Shown: positions 35,286 to 43,826 of the stretch, piece after piece
Layout: each line of letters begins with the position of its first letter
How positions within the stretch are numbered: the stretch's first letter is position 1
Source of the DNA: JASHVB01 sp963780805
Lineage (GTDB): Bacteria > Pseudomonadota > Alphaproteobacteria > Acetobacterales > Acetobacteraceae
Assembly: GCA_963780805.1 (NCBI GenBank)
Contig: CAWADP010000009.1
Location: forward strand, 496,001 to 560,000
DNA length: 64,000 nucleotides
Reading direction: 5' to 3'
Program-made: the position numbers and the translations under genes
The notes under the pieces: model-generated
What the model saw: the letters and a program-made list of their open reading frames with translations, nothing else
Database searches by the model: none
Told to the model about the DNA's origin: nothing

Positions 35286-36275
35286 ATGGCTGCTTTCGAT
35301 GGATCGGCGATCGCGGGGCGCGAGATGCGGCGACAGCCGGCATCCCGTCCGCCGCGATCAAGTGGCGGCACGATGGCGAGCCGCGGCGCGATGGCCAGCC
35401 GAGGCGCGATGGACTGGGACGATGTCCGGGTGTTCCTGGCCGTGGCCCGGGAAGGCTCGATGCGTGCCGCCGGGCGGGTGCTCGGTGTCAGCCAACCAAC
35501 CATCGCCCGCCGGTTGGCCGCATTCGAGGCAACGTTCGGTGGGCCGACATTGTTCGACCGCCTGCCCGAAGGGCTGCGTCTCAACGCCGCCGGCGAGCAC
35601 CTGATCGCGGCGGCCGAAAGCGTCGAGGATGCGGTGCTGACGCTGGAACGGCGTCGCGCGGCGGCGTCGCCGGTGCTGACCGGCACCGTGCGGGTCTCGA
35701 CCGGCGAATGCGCCGCCGGATTCCTGGCGCGCTGCCTGTCGGGACCGGCGACGACGACGCTGCCGTCCGGCATCACCCTGGAACTGGTCGATCAGCGGCA
35801 GACGGCGAACCTGGCGCGCCGCGAAGCCGACATGGCGTTGCGCCACGAACCGCCGGACAGCGGCGACTTCTACACCTCCAAGGCGGGCACCTTCGCCTGT
35901 GCGGTCTATCGCCGGCGCGGGGCGGAGGCCGGTGCCTGGGTCACCTATACCGACGAGCAAGCTCACTATGCGCCCGCGCGCTGGGTGCAGCGGCAGGTGG
36001 GAGAGACGGGAAAGCCGGTGGCGCTGCGCGCCTCATCGATGCTGATGCACCTGGAGGCGATCCGTGCCGGCACCGGCCGCGGCGTGCTGCCCTGCTATGT
36101 CGGCGACGGCCATCCATTGCTCGAGCGGCTGACGCCGCCAATCCCGGAGATCGCCGCCGATTATTGGATCATCGTCCACCGCGATCTGCGTCGCGCGCCC
36201 TGCGTGCGGGCGGTTATCGATTGGATGAAGGTATTGTTCGCGGAGCAGCGGGACGTGCTTGCCGGCACGCGGTAA
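35286..36275 (+). CDS. LysR-family transcriptional regulator
   Basis: 329 residues from the ATG at 35286 (AAGGA 7 bp upstream); MDWDDVRV at 35409 is a later possible start. The winged helix WDDVRVFLAVAREGSMRAAGRVLGVSQPTIARRLAAFEATFG is followed by LysR_substrate: VRVSTGECAAGFLARC, ADMALRHEPPDSGDF, GRGVLPCYVGDG. A 36-bp in-frame repeat (MASRGAMASRGAM) extends the N-terminus. It likely controls the divergent cupins through the operator at 35172-35205. Confidence 0.85.
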   Translation: MAAFDGSAIAGREMRRQPASRPPRSSGGTMASRGAMASRGAMDWDDVRVFLAVAREGSMRAAGRVLGVSQPTIARRLAAFEATFGGPTLFDRLPEGLRLNAAGEHLIAAAESVEDAVLTLERRRAAASPVLTGTVRVSTGECAAGFLARCLSGPATTTLPSGITLELVDQRQTANLARREADMALRHEPPDSGDFYTSKAGTFACAVYRRRGAEAGAWVTYTDEQAHYAPARWVQRQVGETGKPVALRASSMLMHLEAIRAGTGRGVLPCYVGDGHPLLERLTPPIPEIAADYWIIVHRDLRRAPCVRAVIDWMKVLFAEQRDVLAGTR

Positions 36276-36422
36276 GGCTTCGTGCGCGGTGCCCCCGGCG
36301 GTGGACTGCGTCCGCCCTATGGTTCCCGCCGGACGACGTACGCAAAGCGGGGGCTGGTCCCACGACCAGCCCCTCGCATTTGATCGTCCGTAGCTTCGGC
36401 GCTGAATGACCGGTCCGACCGA

Positions 36423-36731
36423 TCAGCCGTTCGGGTCGTCCCACCGTTCGTAAGTCGGCAACGAACTCCAAGTGCCTTGCCCAACGTGAGCGGACGGCGT
36501 GGCAGCAGAGTCGCTGGGCTGCAAGCCCATCGTCTGCGGCTGGCTGAAGTTCTGGGCCTGCACGGAGGCGGCCCCGTTGTCGGCCAACGCGGCCGAGCCC
36601 GGCTGGCTGGTCGCGCCCGGCTGGCTGGTCGCGCCCGGCTGGCTGGTCGCGGCGGACTGCGCGAACGCCGGGACCGCACCGGCCGCGAGGCCAAGCGCCA
36701 CCGTGGCCGCAAGAAGCAGCTTCGTTGTCAT
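36423..36731 (-). CDS. Exported small protein with SQPGAT repeats
   Basis: 102 residues. Signal peptide MTTKLLLAATVALGLAAGAV with cleavage near FAQS, then three copies of a hexapeptide SQPGAT (in DNA: 18-bp tandem repeats at 36601-36654), then a low-complexity polar tail FSQPQTMGLQPSDSAATPS ending TWSSLPTYERWDDPNG. AGGAGATCGACG before the ATG at 36731. Function unknown; probably an envelope protein. Confidence 0.65.
   Translation of the reverse strand: MTTKLLLAATVALGLAAGAVPAFAQSAATSQPGATSQPGATSQPGSAALADNGAASVQAQNFSQPQTMGLQPSDSAATPSAHVGQGTWSSLPTYERWDDPNG
36601..36654. repeat. 18-bp in-frame tandem repeat, three copies
   Basis: GGCTGGCTGGTCGCGCCC occurs at 36601-36618 and 36619-36636, and a third copy differs in its last bases (36637-36654). 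It encodes the repeated GATSQP hexapeptide of the small exported protein. Confidence 0.9.
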
Positions 36732-36918
36732 CGTCGATCTCCTGCTGTTCGGGCCGCCGGCAGGCGAACCCGGGTGATTGGCATCAAGGGCCGCCAGCCA
36801 TCCCGGCCGCGCACCTTTGGGCAGACGCCCGCGACGTCGAGCCCCTTCTGGCTCGTCACCCCGCGGGAGGATGCTGAGACCAACATAGGGACCCCCGGTT
36901 GTGGCCCCATCGCTCGAC

Positions 36919-36936
36919 CTATACGGATTGGTATAG
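36919..36936. promoter_or_regulatory. Perfect inverted repeat CTATAC-N6-GTATAG
   Basis: An 18-bp AT-rich palindrome with a 6-bp centre (GGATTG) in otherwise very GC-rich sequence, midway between the exported small protein (minus) and the two-component regulator (plus). It may be an operator or bidirectional -10-like element. The rest of 36732-37165 holds no gene I can support. Confidence 0.45.
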
Positions 36937-37165
36937 TTCCGGAGCTTCCGTGAGCGCTTCCACGGTGGCGGTTCGCGTCGACCGTCCCTAAATTCTTGTG
37001 CGGGGGCCCGCGCATTGCCGGGTGCAGGATGATCGGGAGGAGGCCTGGCGACCCACGCCGCCGCGGCACGGGTGCCCCGCCAGGCTACAGAAGCGGGCGG
37101 CAACAGCAGGGTGCGGCAACAGGAGGAGGCGCCGACCGAAGGGTGCGGCGACAGGAGGGGTAAGC

Positions 37166-37888
37166 GTGAAGCTGCTGCTGATCGAGGATGATCGGGAAAC
37201 CGCCGACTACGTCATGCGCGGCCTGCGCGAGCAAGGCCATGTCGTGGACCACGCCGCCAACGGACGCGACGGTCTGTTCCGCGCCGACGACGGCCCGTAC
37301 GACGTGCTGATCGTGGACCGGATGCTGCCGGGGATCGACGGCCTCGCATTGGTGCGGATGCTGCGCGAGGCCGATGTCCGCACGCCGGTCTTGTTCTTGA
37401 CCGCGCTGGGTGGCGTCGGCGACCGGGTGCGCGGGTTGGATGCCGGCGGCGACGACTACCTGGCCAAGCCCTTCGCCTTCGCCGAGTTGCTCGCCCGCGT
37501 GAACGCGCTGGCACGGCGCCCACCGCTGGTGGACGTCCAGACCGTGCTGCGCGCCGGCGACCTGGAAATGGACCTGCTGCGACGCACTGTCGCCCGTTCC
37601 GGCAAGGAGATCGACCTGCAGCCTCGGGAATTCCAGTTGCTGGAATACCTGCTGCGCAACGCGGATCGGGTGGTGACGCGCACCATGCTGTTGGAATCGG
37701 TGTGGGACTTCCACTTCGACCCCCACACCAACATCGTCGAGACGCATATCAGCCGGCTGCGCTCCAAGCTCGCCCAGGGAGGTGGGCCGGAGCTGATCCA
37801 CACCGTGCGCGGCGCCGGCTACGCCCTGCGTGCCCCAAGCCCGGTTGCCCCCGCCACCGCCGCGGCCGCCCCCGTTGCGGCCTCCTAG
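37166..37888 (+). CDS. OmpR/PhoB-family response regulator
   Basis: 240 residues from a GTG with AGGAGGGG upstream. Receiver: LLLIEDDRETADYVMRGLREQG, phospho-acceptor Asp51 (IVDRMLPGIDG), LAKPFAFAEL lysine. The C-terminal winged helix has LQPREFQLLEYLLRNADRVVTRTMLLESVWDFHFDPHTNIVETHISRLRSKL and RGAGYALR. The closest relatives by motif control envelope or metal stress. It overlaps the kinase gene by 59 bp, so the pair is translationally coupled. Confidence 0.93.
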   Translation: MKLLLIEDDRETADYVMRGLREQGHVVDHAANGRDGLFRADDGPYDVLIVDRMLPGIDGLALVRMLREADVRTPVLFLTALGGVGDRVRGLDAGGDDYLAKPFAFAELLARVNALARRPPLVDVQTVLRAGDLEMDLLRRTVARSGKEIDLQPREFQLLEYLLRNADRVVTRTMLLESVWDFHFDPHTNIVETHISRLRSKLAQGGGPELIHTVRGAGYALRAPSPVAPATAAAAPVAAS

Positions 37889-39263
37889 GATCCTGCGCAC
37901 GGCGAGTTTCCGGCTCGCCGCGCTGTATCTGATGTTGTTCACCGCCTCGGCCGTCGTGCTGGGCGCGGCGGTATTCTGGATGACGCACGAATCGCTGATC
38001 CAGCAGCTCGAGGCGCGGGTGCGCGTCGCCTCCGGCCATTTCGCGGAATTGGACCGCACCGGCGGGGTGGCGGAGCTGGTCGTCCACGCGCGGGAATTCG
38101 GCGGCGGCATGGGCGCACTGGACTACCTGGTGCAGTCCCCCGCCGGCGCGCGGCTGGCCGGCGACCTGCCGATGGTGGGCACGCGCCGCGGTTGGATGCA
38201 GCTGACGGCGCTCGACCCGGACGGACCGAAGCCGGTGCTCGCCTATGTGGAGCAATTGCCGGACGGCGCCGTCGTGGCGATCGGCGACGACCTGCGCCGC
38301 GTGCGCCGGGCGGACGACGCGGTGTTGCGCGCCTTCGCCCTCAGCATTGCCGTGACGATCCTGTTGGGTGGAGCCGGCGGCATCTGGCTGAGCAGGATGT
38401 TCCTGCACCGGGTGGATGCGATGACCCGCGCGGCGGAGGCGATCATCGACGGCGACCTGAACCAGCGGATTCCGCTGCGCGGCACCGCGGACGACCTTGA
38501 CCGGCTGGCGGAGACGCTGAACCGCATGCTGGACCGGATCGACAAGCTGCTGACCAGCGTCCGCGAGGCGTCCAACAACATCGCGCATGACCTGCGCACC
38601 CCGCTGTCGCGCCTGCGCCAGCACCTGGAGGATGCGCGCGGCCGGTCGCAGTCCGCCACGGACCACGAACATGCGCTGGCCAGCGCCAAGGCCGAGGTGG
38701 ATGCATTGCTCGGCACCTTCGCCGCGCTGCTGCGGATCGCCGAGGTGGAGGCCGGGGCGCAGCGCGCCGCCTTCTGCCGCGTGGACCTGTCGTCGGTCGT
38801 AGAGACGGTGGCGGAAGCCTTCACCCTGCCGGCGGAAGATGAAGGGCATCGGTTGATCGCGAAGGTGGCACCGGGGATCACCGTCCACGGCGACCGTGAG
38901 CTGCTGACGCAGATGCTGGTCAACCTGGTGGAGAACGCGCTCCGCCACACGCCGCCCGGCACCGAAGTGCAGGTGTCGCTCCACCGGCAGGGCAGGCAGG
39001 CCGTGCTGACGGTGGCGGACGACGGACCCGGCATCCCGGAAGCAGAGCACGCGCAGGTGCTGCGGCGGTTCCACCGACTGGACCGCAGCCGGACGACGCC
39101 GGGCAGCGGCCTGGGGCTGAGCCTGGTCGCCGCGGTCGCGGAACTGCACGGCGCGATCCTGCACCTGGAAGATGCACGCCCCGGACTGCAAGTCAGTGTG
39201 AAGTTGGTGTTGACGGGGGAACTCGGGCTGCTGACGTCGGAGCCCAGTTGGATGGCCGCTTGA
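37830..39263 (+). CDS. Two-component sensor histidine kinase
   Basis: 477 residues from a GTG at 37830. Two membrane helices (about 28-52 and 168-190) flank a small periplasmic domain, then HAMP (RVDAMTRAAEAIIDGDLNQRIPL), HisKA with His253 in SNNIAHDLRTPLSRL, and HATPase_c (NLVENALRHTPPGT, VADDGPGIP, GSGLGLSLV). The sequence resembles sensor kinases of metal or antibiotic resistance systems. It forms a cognate pair with the preceding regulator. Confidence 0.92.
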   Translation: MPQARLPPPPPRPPPLRPPRILRTASFRLAALYLMLFTASAVVLGAAVFWMTHESLIQQLEARVRVASGHFAELDRTGGVAELVVHAREFGGGMGALDYLVQSPAGARLAGDLPMVGTRRGWMQLTALDPDGPKPVLAYVEQLPDGAVVAIGDDLRRVRRADDAVLRAFALSIAVTILLGGAGGIWLSRMFLHRVDAMTRAAEAIIDGDLNQRIPLRGTADDLDRLAETLNRMLDRIDKLLTSVREASNNIAHDLRTPLSRLRQHLEDARGRSQSATDHEHALASAKAEVDALLGTFAALLRIAEVEAGAQRAAFCRVDLSSVVETVAEAFTLPAEDEGHRLIAKVAPGITVHGDRELLTQMLVNLVENALRHTPPGTEVQVSLHRQGRQAVLTVADDGPGIPEAEHAQVLRRFHRLDRSRTTPGSGLGLSLVAAVAELHGAILHLEDARPGLQVSVKLVLTGELGLLTSEPSWMAA

Positions 39264-39578
39264 GCCGCAGCCGAGGGCTGGAGGACCAAGCATGAGGAGG
39301 CATTTTGACTTGACTATTGAGGCCGGCGTCACAGACATTTGTGGGGACCGATGAATTTGACAAACAAGACTTATTATTTCCAGTTGATGACGGTTCCGAG
39401 CGTGTGTTGGACCCATATTTCGAAGCTCAATCTGTCTCCTGGGGCGCCAGTAAAGGCGCTTAGTCCCCGACACTGTCGGCCTCAGAGTCTGTTCGGAAAC
39501 TGCTTCAGGCTCTGCTTGAGTTTGTTTGCTTTCCGGCGGACGACGAGGGAACGAGTAAGAACGAGGCCACAGAGAATC

Positions 39579-39649
39579 ATTCACCACGAAGGCACGACGC
39601 CACGAAGACTGTATCCATGGCTTCGCGGCTTCGTGCCTTCGTGGTGAAT
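39579..39649. repeat. 29-bp inverted repeat of CCACGAAGGCACGA type
   Basis: The left arm (39579-39607) begins ATTCACCACGAAGGCACGAC and the right arm (39621-39649) is nearly its reverse complement, with about three mismatches around a 13-bp loop. It could fold into a long hairpin. It is of the widely dispersed CACGAAGGCACGAAG intergenic type. Confidence 0.85.
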
Positions 39650-40035
39650 TTTACTGATGCAACCAACCGATTCTGAATATTGGATTTGTTCCCGGACGGA
39701 CACTCACCGGCGAATTCGCGAACAACTACCGCGTCGCACCAGCGCCATTTTGGTATCGCGCCGGAGTGACCTCAACGCGCTTCTGCGCGCCGGCTTGAGT
39801 GCTATGGATTTCCTGCGGAGCGTGTGAAAACTCGGTCGCTGCTCCGGGCCGCGAGATGATCTATCGTTCGGCACGTAGTTTTCACACGGGTGCGGAGCCG
39901 CGGCCAACGCCGCCGACCTTTGTATCGTCACCCGGCGAAAGCCGGGACCCAGGCGGCATGGGTCACACGCTCGAAATCTGTCTCCCGCCGCGGGTTTCAT
40001 CAGGAGAACCTCTGGGCTAAACTGGGACTTGGCGT

Positions 40036-40063
40036 GCCGTCGGAGGTGCGCCGTCGGAGGTGC
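40036..40063. repeat. 14-bp perfect tandem duplication
   Basis: GCCGTCGGAGGTGC at 40036-40049 repeats at 40050-40063, about 90 bp upstream of the cupin gene at 40154. Confidence 0.8.
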
Positions 40064-40153
40064 CAGGTGTTTGCATGCATGATCTGGTAGGCCATGGACG
40101 GCCTCGCGCCAAATGAGCAGCCGGAATCACGGCAATAAGGGAGAGAGAGTGTC

Positions 40154-40531
40154 ATGAAGGTTGTCACGTTGAAGAATATCCCCGAAGTCCCCGCGCCTGG
40201 CGCGGCCGAACCGACGGACGGATATTCCGGGCCCGTGCATCGCACCCGCCAGACCATCATCGAGCCGGGCGAGTCGGCGAATTTCAATTGCAGCATCGTG
40301 AACTTCAGCGAGGGATGCAACACGGGCTGGCATGTGCACGATTGCGATCAGATCCTGATCGTCACCTCGGGCAGCGGGTGGGTCGCCACGGAAACCGAGC
40401 GCCGCGAGATCAAGGTTGGCGACGTCGCTCAGGTCAAGGCAGGTGAGCGCCACTGGCATGGAGCCAAGGCGAATACCACGATGGGCCACATCACCATCAC
40501 TCTCTCGAGCGGCAAGGCCACCTGGGGCTGA
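40154..40531 (+). CDS. Cupin-domain protein
   Basis: 125 residues, single cupin fold. Motif 1 CNTGWHVHDCDQILIVTSGSGWV has the HxH pair and the Gln/Glu position of the metal site, and motif 2 is AGERHWHGAKANTTMGHI. GGGAGAGAGAGTGTC before the ATG gives a ribosome site. It resembles carboxymuconolactone-associated or quercetinase-type cupins (DUF), but no assignment is safe. The next gene, a remnant, is unrelated. Confidence 0.85.
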   Translation: MKVVTLKNIPEVPAPGAAEPTDGYSGPVHRTRQTIIEPGESANFNCSIVNFSEGCNTGWHVHDCDQILIVTSGSGWVATETERREIKVGDVAQVKAGERHWHGAKANTTMGHITITLSSGKATWG

Positions 40532-40617
40532 TCCGTTCGTCACCAGTGGCGAGAGCTGAAGCCACGCCGGACAAGCCGCCGTCTCCGTCCTTCGCGGTGC
40601 GCCGATGGAGCCGGCGG

Positions 40618-40920
40618 GTTATTTTCGGCGCTTCGTGCATGAGCCACACGAGACCGTCACGCGGGTGACGCGGCGGCGGGATCGGTTCCGTTGGTGCTCG
40701 CGCATCTCGGGGTTCCGCTCGTCGATCTGGCGCGATGGCGGCTCGACATCGCGGGCCTCGTGAAGCGGCCGGCAACGTTGGCGTTCGAAGATTTGCGGTG
40801 ACTGCCGGAGCGGCGGATCGAAACCTTCCATCAATGCGCCGGAGCGCCCGGTCGGCCGGACTTGCCGATGCGCCGGATCGCCGATGCTTCATGTTCGCGT
40901 GGCGGCCCGCCAGTCGTGGC
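40618..40920 (+). pseudogene. Remnant of a sulphite-oxidase-like molybdopterin oxidoreductase
   Basis: Fragments in shifting frames read VHEPHETVTRVT, then (from about 40688) PLVLAHLGVPLVDLARWRLD and IAGLVKRPATLAFEDLR, an in-frame stop at about 40799, then LPERRIETFHQCAGAP, which carries the cofactor-binding Cys of the SUOX/MsrP fold. The distance between these pieces fits the family. One frameshift, one stop and the missing C-terminal half make it a clear relic. Confidence 0.6.
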
Positions 40921-41046
40921 AGCTTTGTCGTTGCGGCGTGGGCGACGACGCGGGGGCCGTGCAGCCGAATGCGCGCGTGCAATGCGGTCCATCGTGTTGC
41001 CGTCACGGTTGGGTGACGCTGCACGTTTGAGGCTTTGCCCGACCGA

Positions 41047-41110
41047 TATCTCGGACCACCCCTATCTCGGACCACCGCTATCTTGGACCACCCCTATCTT
41101 GGACCACCCC
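41047..41110. repeat. 16-bp tandem repeat, four copies
   Basis: TATCTCGGACCACCCC (41047-41062), a copy with one change (41063-41078), then TATCTTGGACCACCCC twice (41079-41110). It lies beyond the 3-prime end of the convergent MFS gene (41268). The array has expanded in steps, because the last two copies share the C-to-T change. Confidence 0.9.
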
Positions 41111-41267
41111 GCAGGCGGTCCTGCCGCGCGGCCTCCGAGTGGTCCATGGCCCGCAGTGCTGCGGTTGATCAAACAATGGCTCAAGGCGCCGGTCGAAACG
41201 ACTGGCAGACCGCTCGCCCCTCCGGGCGTCAGCATCCTGCCAATGCCAGTCTCCTCCCCGGTGGCAA

Positions 41268-42683
41268 TCAGGACGGCCGACCGGACTGCGTGGCGATCCG
41301 CGACGACGATGCTGCCGGGGCTGTCCCAGCCAGTTCGGCATCGATCGACTCGAACGTCCGGCCGCTCGTCTCTATGCCGATGAACCAGAACGCCACCGCC
41401 CCCAGCACATACCAGAAAGCGAAGTAGTTGAAGCCGGGAACCAGCGCGTCGAGCGTTGCCTTCGGCGCGACCAAGTTCGACGACCCGGCAATCAGTGCCA
41501 ACCCGGCCGGCCCGATGAACTTGCCCAGGTTGCCGACCCCATACACCAGCCCCATACCGCTGCCACGCAGCCGCTGCGGCCACAGTTCACCCATGTACGG
41601 CCCGACAATCGAGTAATTCCCGCTGCCGAAGAAATTCTGCAGGATGATCATCACCACGAACAGCGATACACCGCCGATGAATGCGCTGTGCAGGTAGCCG
41701 GCGAGCGACATGAACACCGCCGACAACAGACAGGTCAGCAAGCCGGAACCGCGGCGGCCCATCGCGTCGGAGATCCAAGAGCAGAAGAAGCGACCAGCGA
41801 TCGCCGAGATGCTGACCCAGATGGCGATCCTCGAAGCCTGCGGCGGCGTGATATGCAGCACCATTACGAACAACGTCACCATCCACAACGCCAGTGCCAC
41901 GCCGCCGGTCTGGGTCAGGCCGGTCATGCAACCGACGACGATGCTGCGCGGGTATTTGAAAATCTCAAGCCAGCGCGTGTGCTCCACCGTCGGCGCCGTA
42001 GTCGGCAGCGGGATCGTTGCTGCATCGATCTGCAAGGCCCAGGCGACCGAGCGGCGCGCCTCCTCCATGCGGCCCATGCGCATCAGCCAGTGCGGCGATT
42101 CCGGCACCCAGGCGCGGATGCACAGCGTCAGCGCGGCGGGCAGCAGGCCGGCGGCGAACAGACCGCGCCAGCCGATGTAGGGCGTCGCAAAGCCCCCCAG
42201 CAGAGCGCCCAGCAGCACGCCGGCCGGCAGCATCGTCGTCGTCAGCCCGGTGAGCCAGCCGCGCTTGTACGAAGGCACGAACTCCTGCACCATCGTGATG
42301 TCGACCGAGTAGAGTCCGGTCACGCCAAGCCCGACGACCAGGCGGCAGACCGCCAAATAGAGCCACGCCCCGCTCGGACACACGGCCATCGCGCCGGTGG
42401 CAATCGAGAAGTTGAGCACGGTCGCGATCATCACCTTCCGACGGCCGATCTTGTCGGCCATCCAGCCATAGAACAGCGAGCCGAAGGGTGCGCTGATGCC
42501 GGAGGCGAGGAGGATCATGCCGGACTGGCCGTAGGTCAGGTGCCAGTCTTTCACGATGAAGGCCAGCACGAAGCCGATCAGGAAAAAGTCGAAGAAGTCC
42601 AGCATGTCGCCGAGCGTCGCGGCGATGACGATCTTCCATTGGTTGGCAGTCAACTTCCTCTGCTGGTCGAGCAGTTCGAGCAT
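41268..42683 (-). CDS. MFS aromatic/organic-acid:H+ symporter (AAHS-like)
   Basis: 471 residues, 12 helices. NQWKIVIAATLGDMLDFFDFFLIGFVLAFI and GWMADKIGRRKVMIATVLNF (motif A: GxxxDKxGRR) are characteristic of the AAHS and sialate-like MFS groups, as is QRLRGSGMGLVYGVGNLGKFIGP. It probably imports an organic acid with protons. GGAGGATCCGCC before the ATG at 42683. It diverges from the VOC gene across a 520-bp gap. Confidence 0.87.
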   Translation of the reverse strand: MLELLDQQRKLTANQWKIVIAATLGDMLDFFDFFLIGFVLAFIVKDWHLTYGQSGMILLASGISAPFGSLFYGWMADKIGRRKVMIATVLNFSIATGAMAVCPSGAWLYLAVCRLVVGLGVTGLYSVDITMVQEFVPSYKRGWLTGLTTTMLPAGVLLGALLGGFATPYIGWRGLFAAGLLPAALTLCIRAWVPESPHWLMRMGRMEEARRSVAWALQIDAATIPLPTTAPTVEHTRWLEIFKYPRSIVVGCMTGLTQTGGVALALWMVTLFVMVLHITPPQASRIAIWVSISAIAGRFFCSWISDAMGRRGSGLLTCLLSAVFMSLAGYLHSAFIGGVSLFVVMIILQNFFGSGNYSIVGPYMGELWPQRLRGSGMGLVYGVGNLGKFIGPAGLALIAGSSNLVAPKATLDALVPGFNYFAFWYVLGAVAFWFIGIETSGRTFESIDAELAGTAPAASSSRIATQSGRPS

Positions 42684-43203
42684 GGCGGATCCTCCCTGTG
42701 AGCCGCCTGCCTGGCGGCGATCAGTCCGCTTGGTCTGCCGTTAGGTTGACGTTATTTGTTCTACTCCCGTGCGGACAGTGTCACGTGCGGCCGGCGGACC
42801 GGTTATCAGGGGCAGCCGCCCCGGACCTTCAGGCGGCCGCATCCATCCGTCGCAACGGAACGGTAAACCGGGAGCCGATCGGCACGCAATGGCGGGAACC
42901 AGATTGCTCGGAGTGTACGGCGGGCATGTCAGCGTCCCACCCCAACCGAACGTTCCAGGCCGCGAGCCTGGAAGCGGACGCTCCGCCATGGCGTGCACGC
43001 GAGGTGGGAACAGGCTCCCGCCCCATCCGGCGGTTCGCACTGACCGCTGCGAACGCCGCGGCGAGGTCGATCCGCGCGGTGGGCCGGTTCTCGCGCGCCC
43101 GGCCGGGGCCGATGCGCGCGGCCGGGGCCGATGCAAGGTTGATCCCTGTTCTACGCTGTGTCAGTCCGCTACTGTGTGCCCGTTCGAGAAGGGGAGGCAC
43201 GAC
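42684..43203. other. Divergent intergenic region, 520 bp
   Basis: There is no gene I can support. It should hold the promoters of the MFS gene (minus) and the VOC-aldolase-thiolase set (plus). A 19-bp-period imperfect duplication of GGCCGGGGCCGATGC lies at 43101-43134. Confidence 0.45.
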
Positions 43204-43761
43204 ATGATCAACCTGAGCGGAATCGGCCACGTTCTGTTGCGGGTCACCGACGAGGAGGCCTCAAAGCGGTTCTACCGCGACGTGCTGGGGTTTCGCATCG
43301 CGGAGCAAGACCCCGAGCATGGTGGCGTGTTCATGACTCTGGGCGACGGCTTTCATACCATCGACGTTATGCAGCATCCCGCACCGCGGGACGCGCCGCG
43401 GTCGCAGCGCGGACAGCTTGGGCTCGGGCATATCGCGTTCAAGGTTGCCAGCTATGCGGCGTTGCGCGACGCCTACGCACACTTGCTCCAGAACGGCGTC
43501 GAGATCCAGCGTGCTGCGGATCATATCTGCCAGCGCAGCATCTATTTCGCCGATCCCGACGGCAATGGCCTGGAGATCTATTACGAAATGCCGCGGGCGC
43601 TGGAACTGTTCCCGAATGGCCGCGGCGACGAGGACGAAGTGCTGCCGCTGAGCAGCGCAGAGGAGCCGCTGCCGCAGTGGCTCGTCGAGGAGTGGCCCGG
43701 GCCCGCCGCGATGGCCAAGGTCGAACGGCTGCGCCAGGCGGCACCAGCGGCGGCTGATTGA
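43204..43761 (+). CDS. VOC-family dioxygenase-like protein
   Basis: 185 residues. Two betaalphabetabetabeta units are suggested by SGIGHVLLRVTDEEASKRFYRDVLGFRI (His at the first metal position), GLGHIAFKVASYAALRDAYAHL (second His), and IYFADPDGNGLEIYYEMP (Glu). This ligand triad is as in extradiol dioxygenases and glyoxalases. GGGGAGG before the ATG at 43204. It overlaps or abuts the aldolase gene that follows. Confidence 0.85.
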   Translation: MINLSGIGHVLLRVTDEEASKRFYRDVLGFRIAEQDPEHGGVFMTLGDGFHTIDVMQHPAPRDAPRSQRGQLGLGHIAFKVASYAALRDAYAHLLQNGVEIQRAADHICQRSIYFADPDGNGLEIYYEMPRALELFPNGRGDEDEVLPLSSAEEPLPQWLVEEWPGPAAMAKVERLRQAAPAAAD

Positions 43762-43826
43762 CCGTCCAGGTCCAGACCGCGGCAGAACACCGCGCTGGCG
43801 GTGGGCGCATGGAGGGGCTGCGCGTG

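Larger units (their letters stand above)
39264..40153. other. Gene-poor stretch, 890 bp
   Basis: There is no credible coding gene between the kinase and the cupin at 40154. It contains a long inverted repeat at 39579-39649, a CACCCGGCGAAAGCCGGGAC REP-like hairpin at about 39929-39955, and a 14-bp tandem duplication at 40036-40063. The lower-GC parts around 39300-39480 look like degenerate remnants, but I could not match them to any gene family. Confidence 0.5.
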
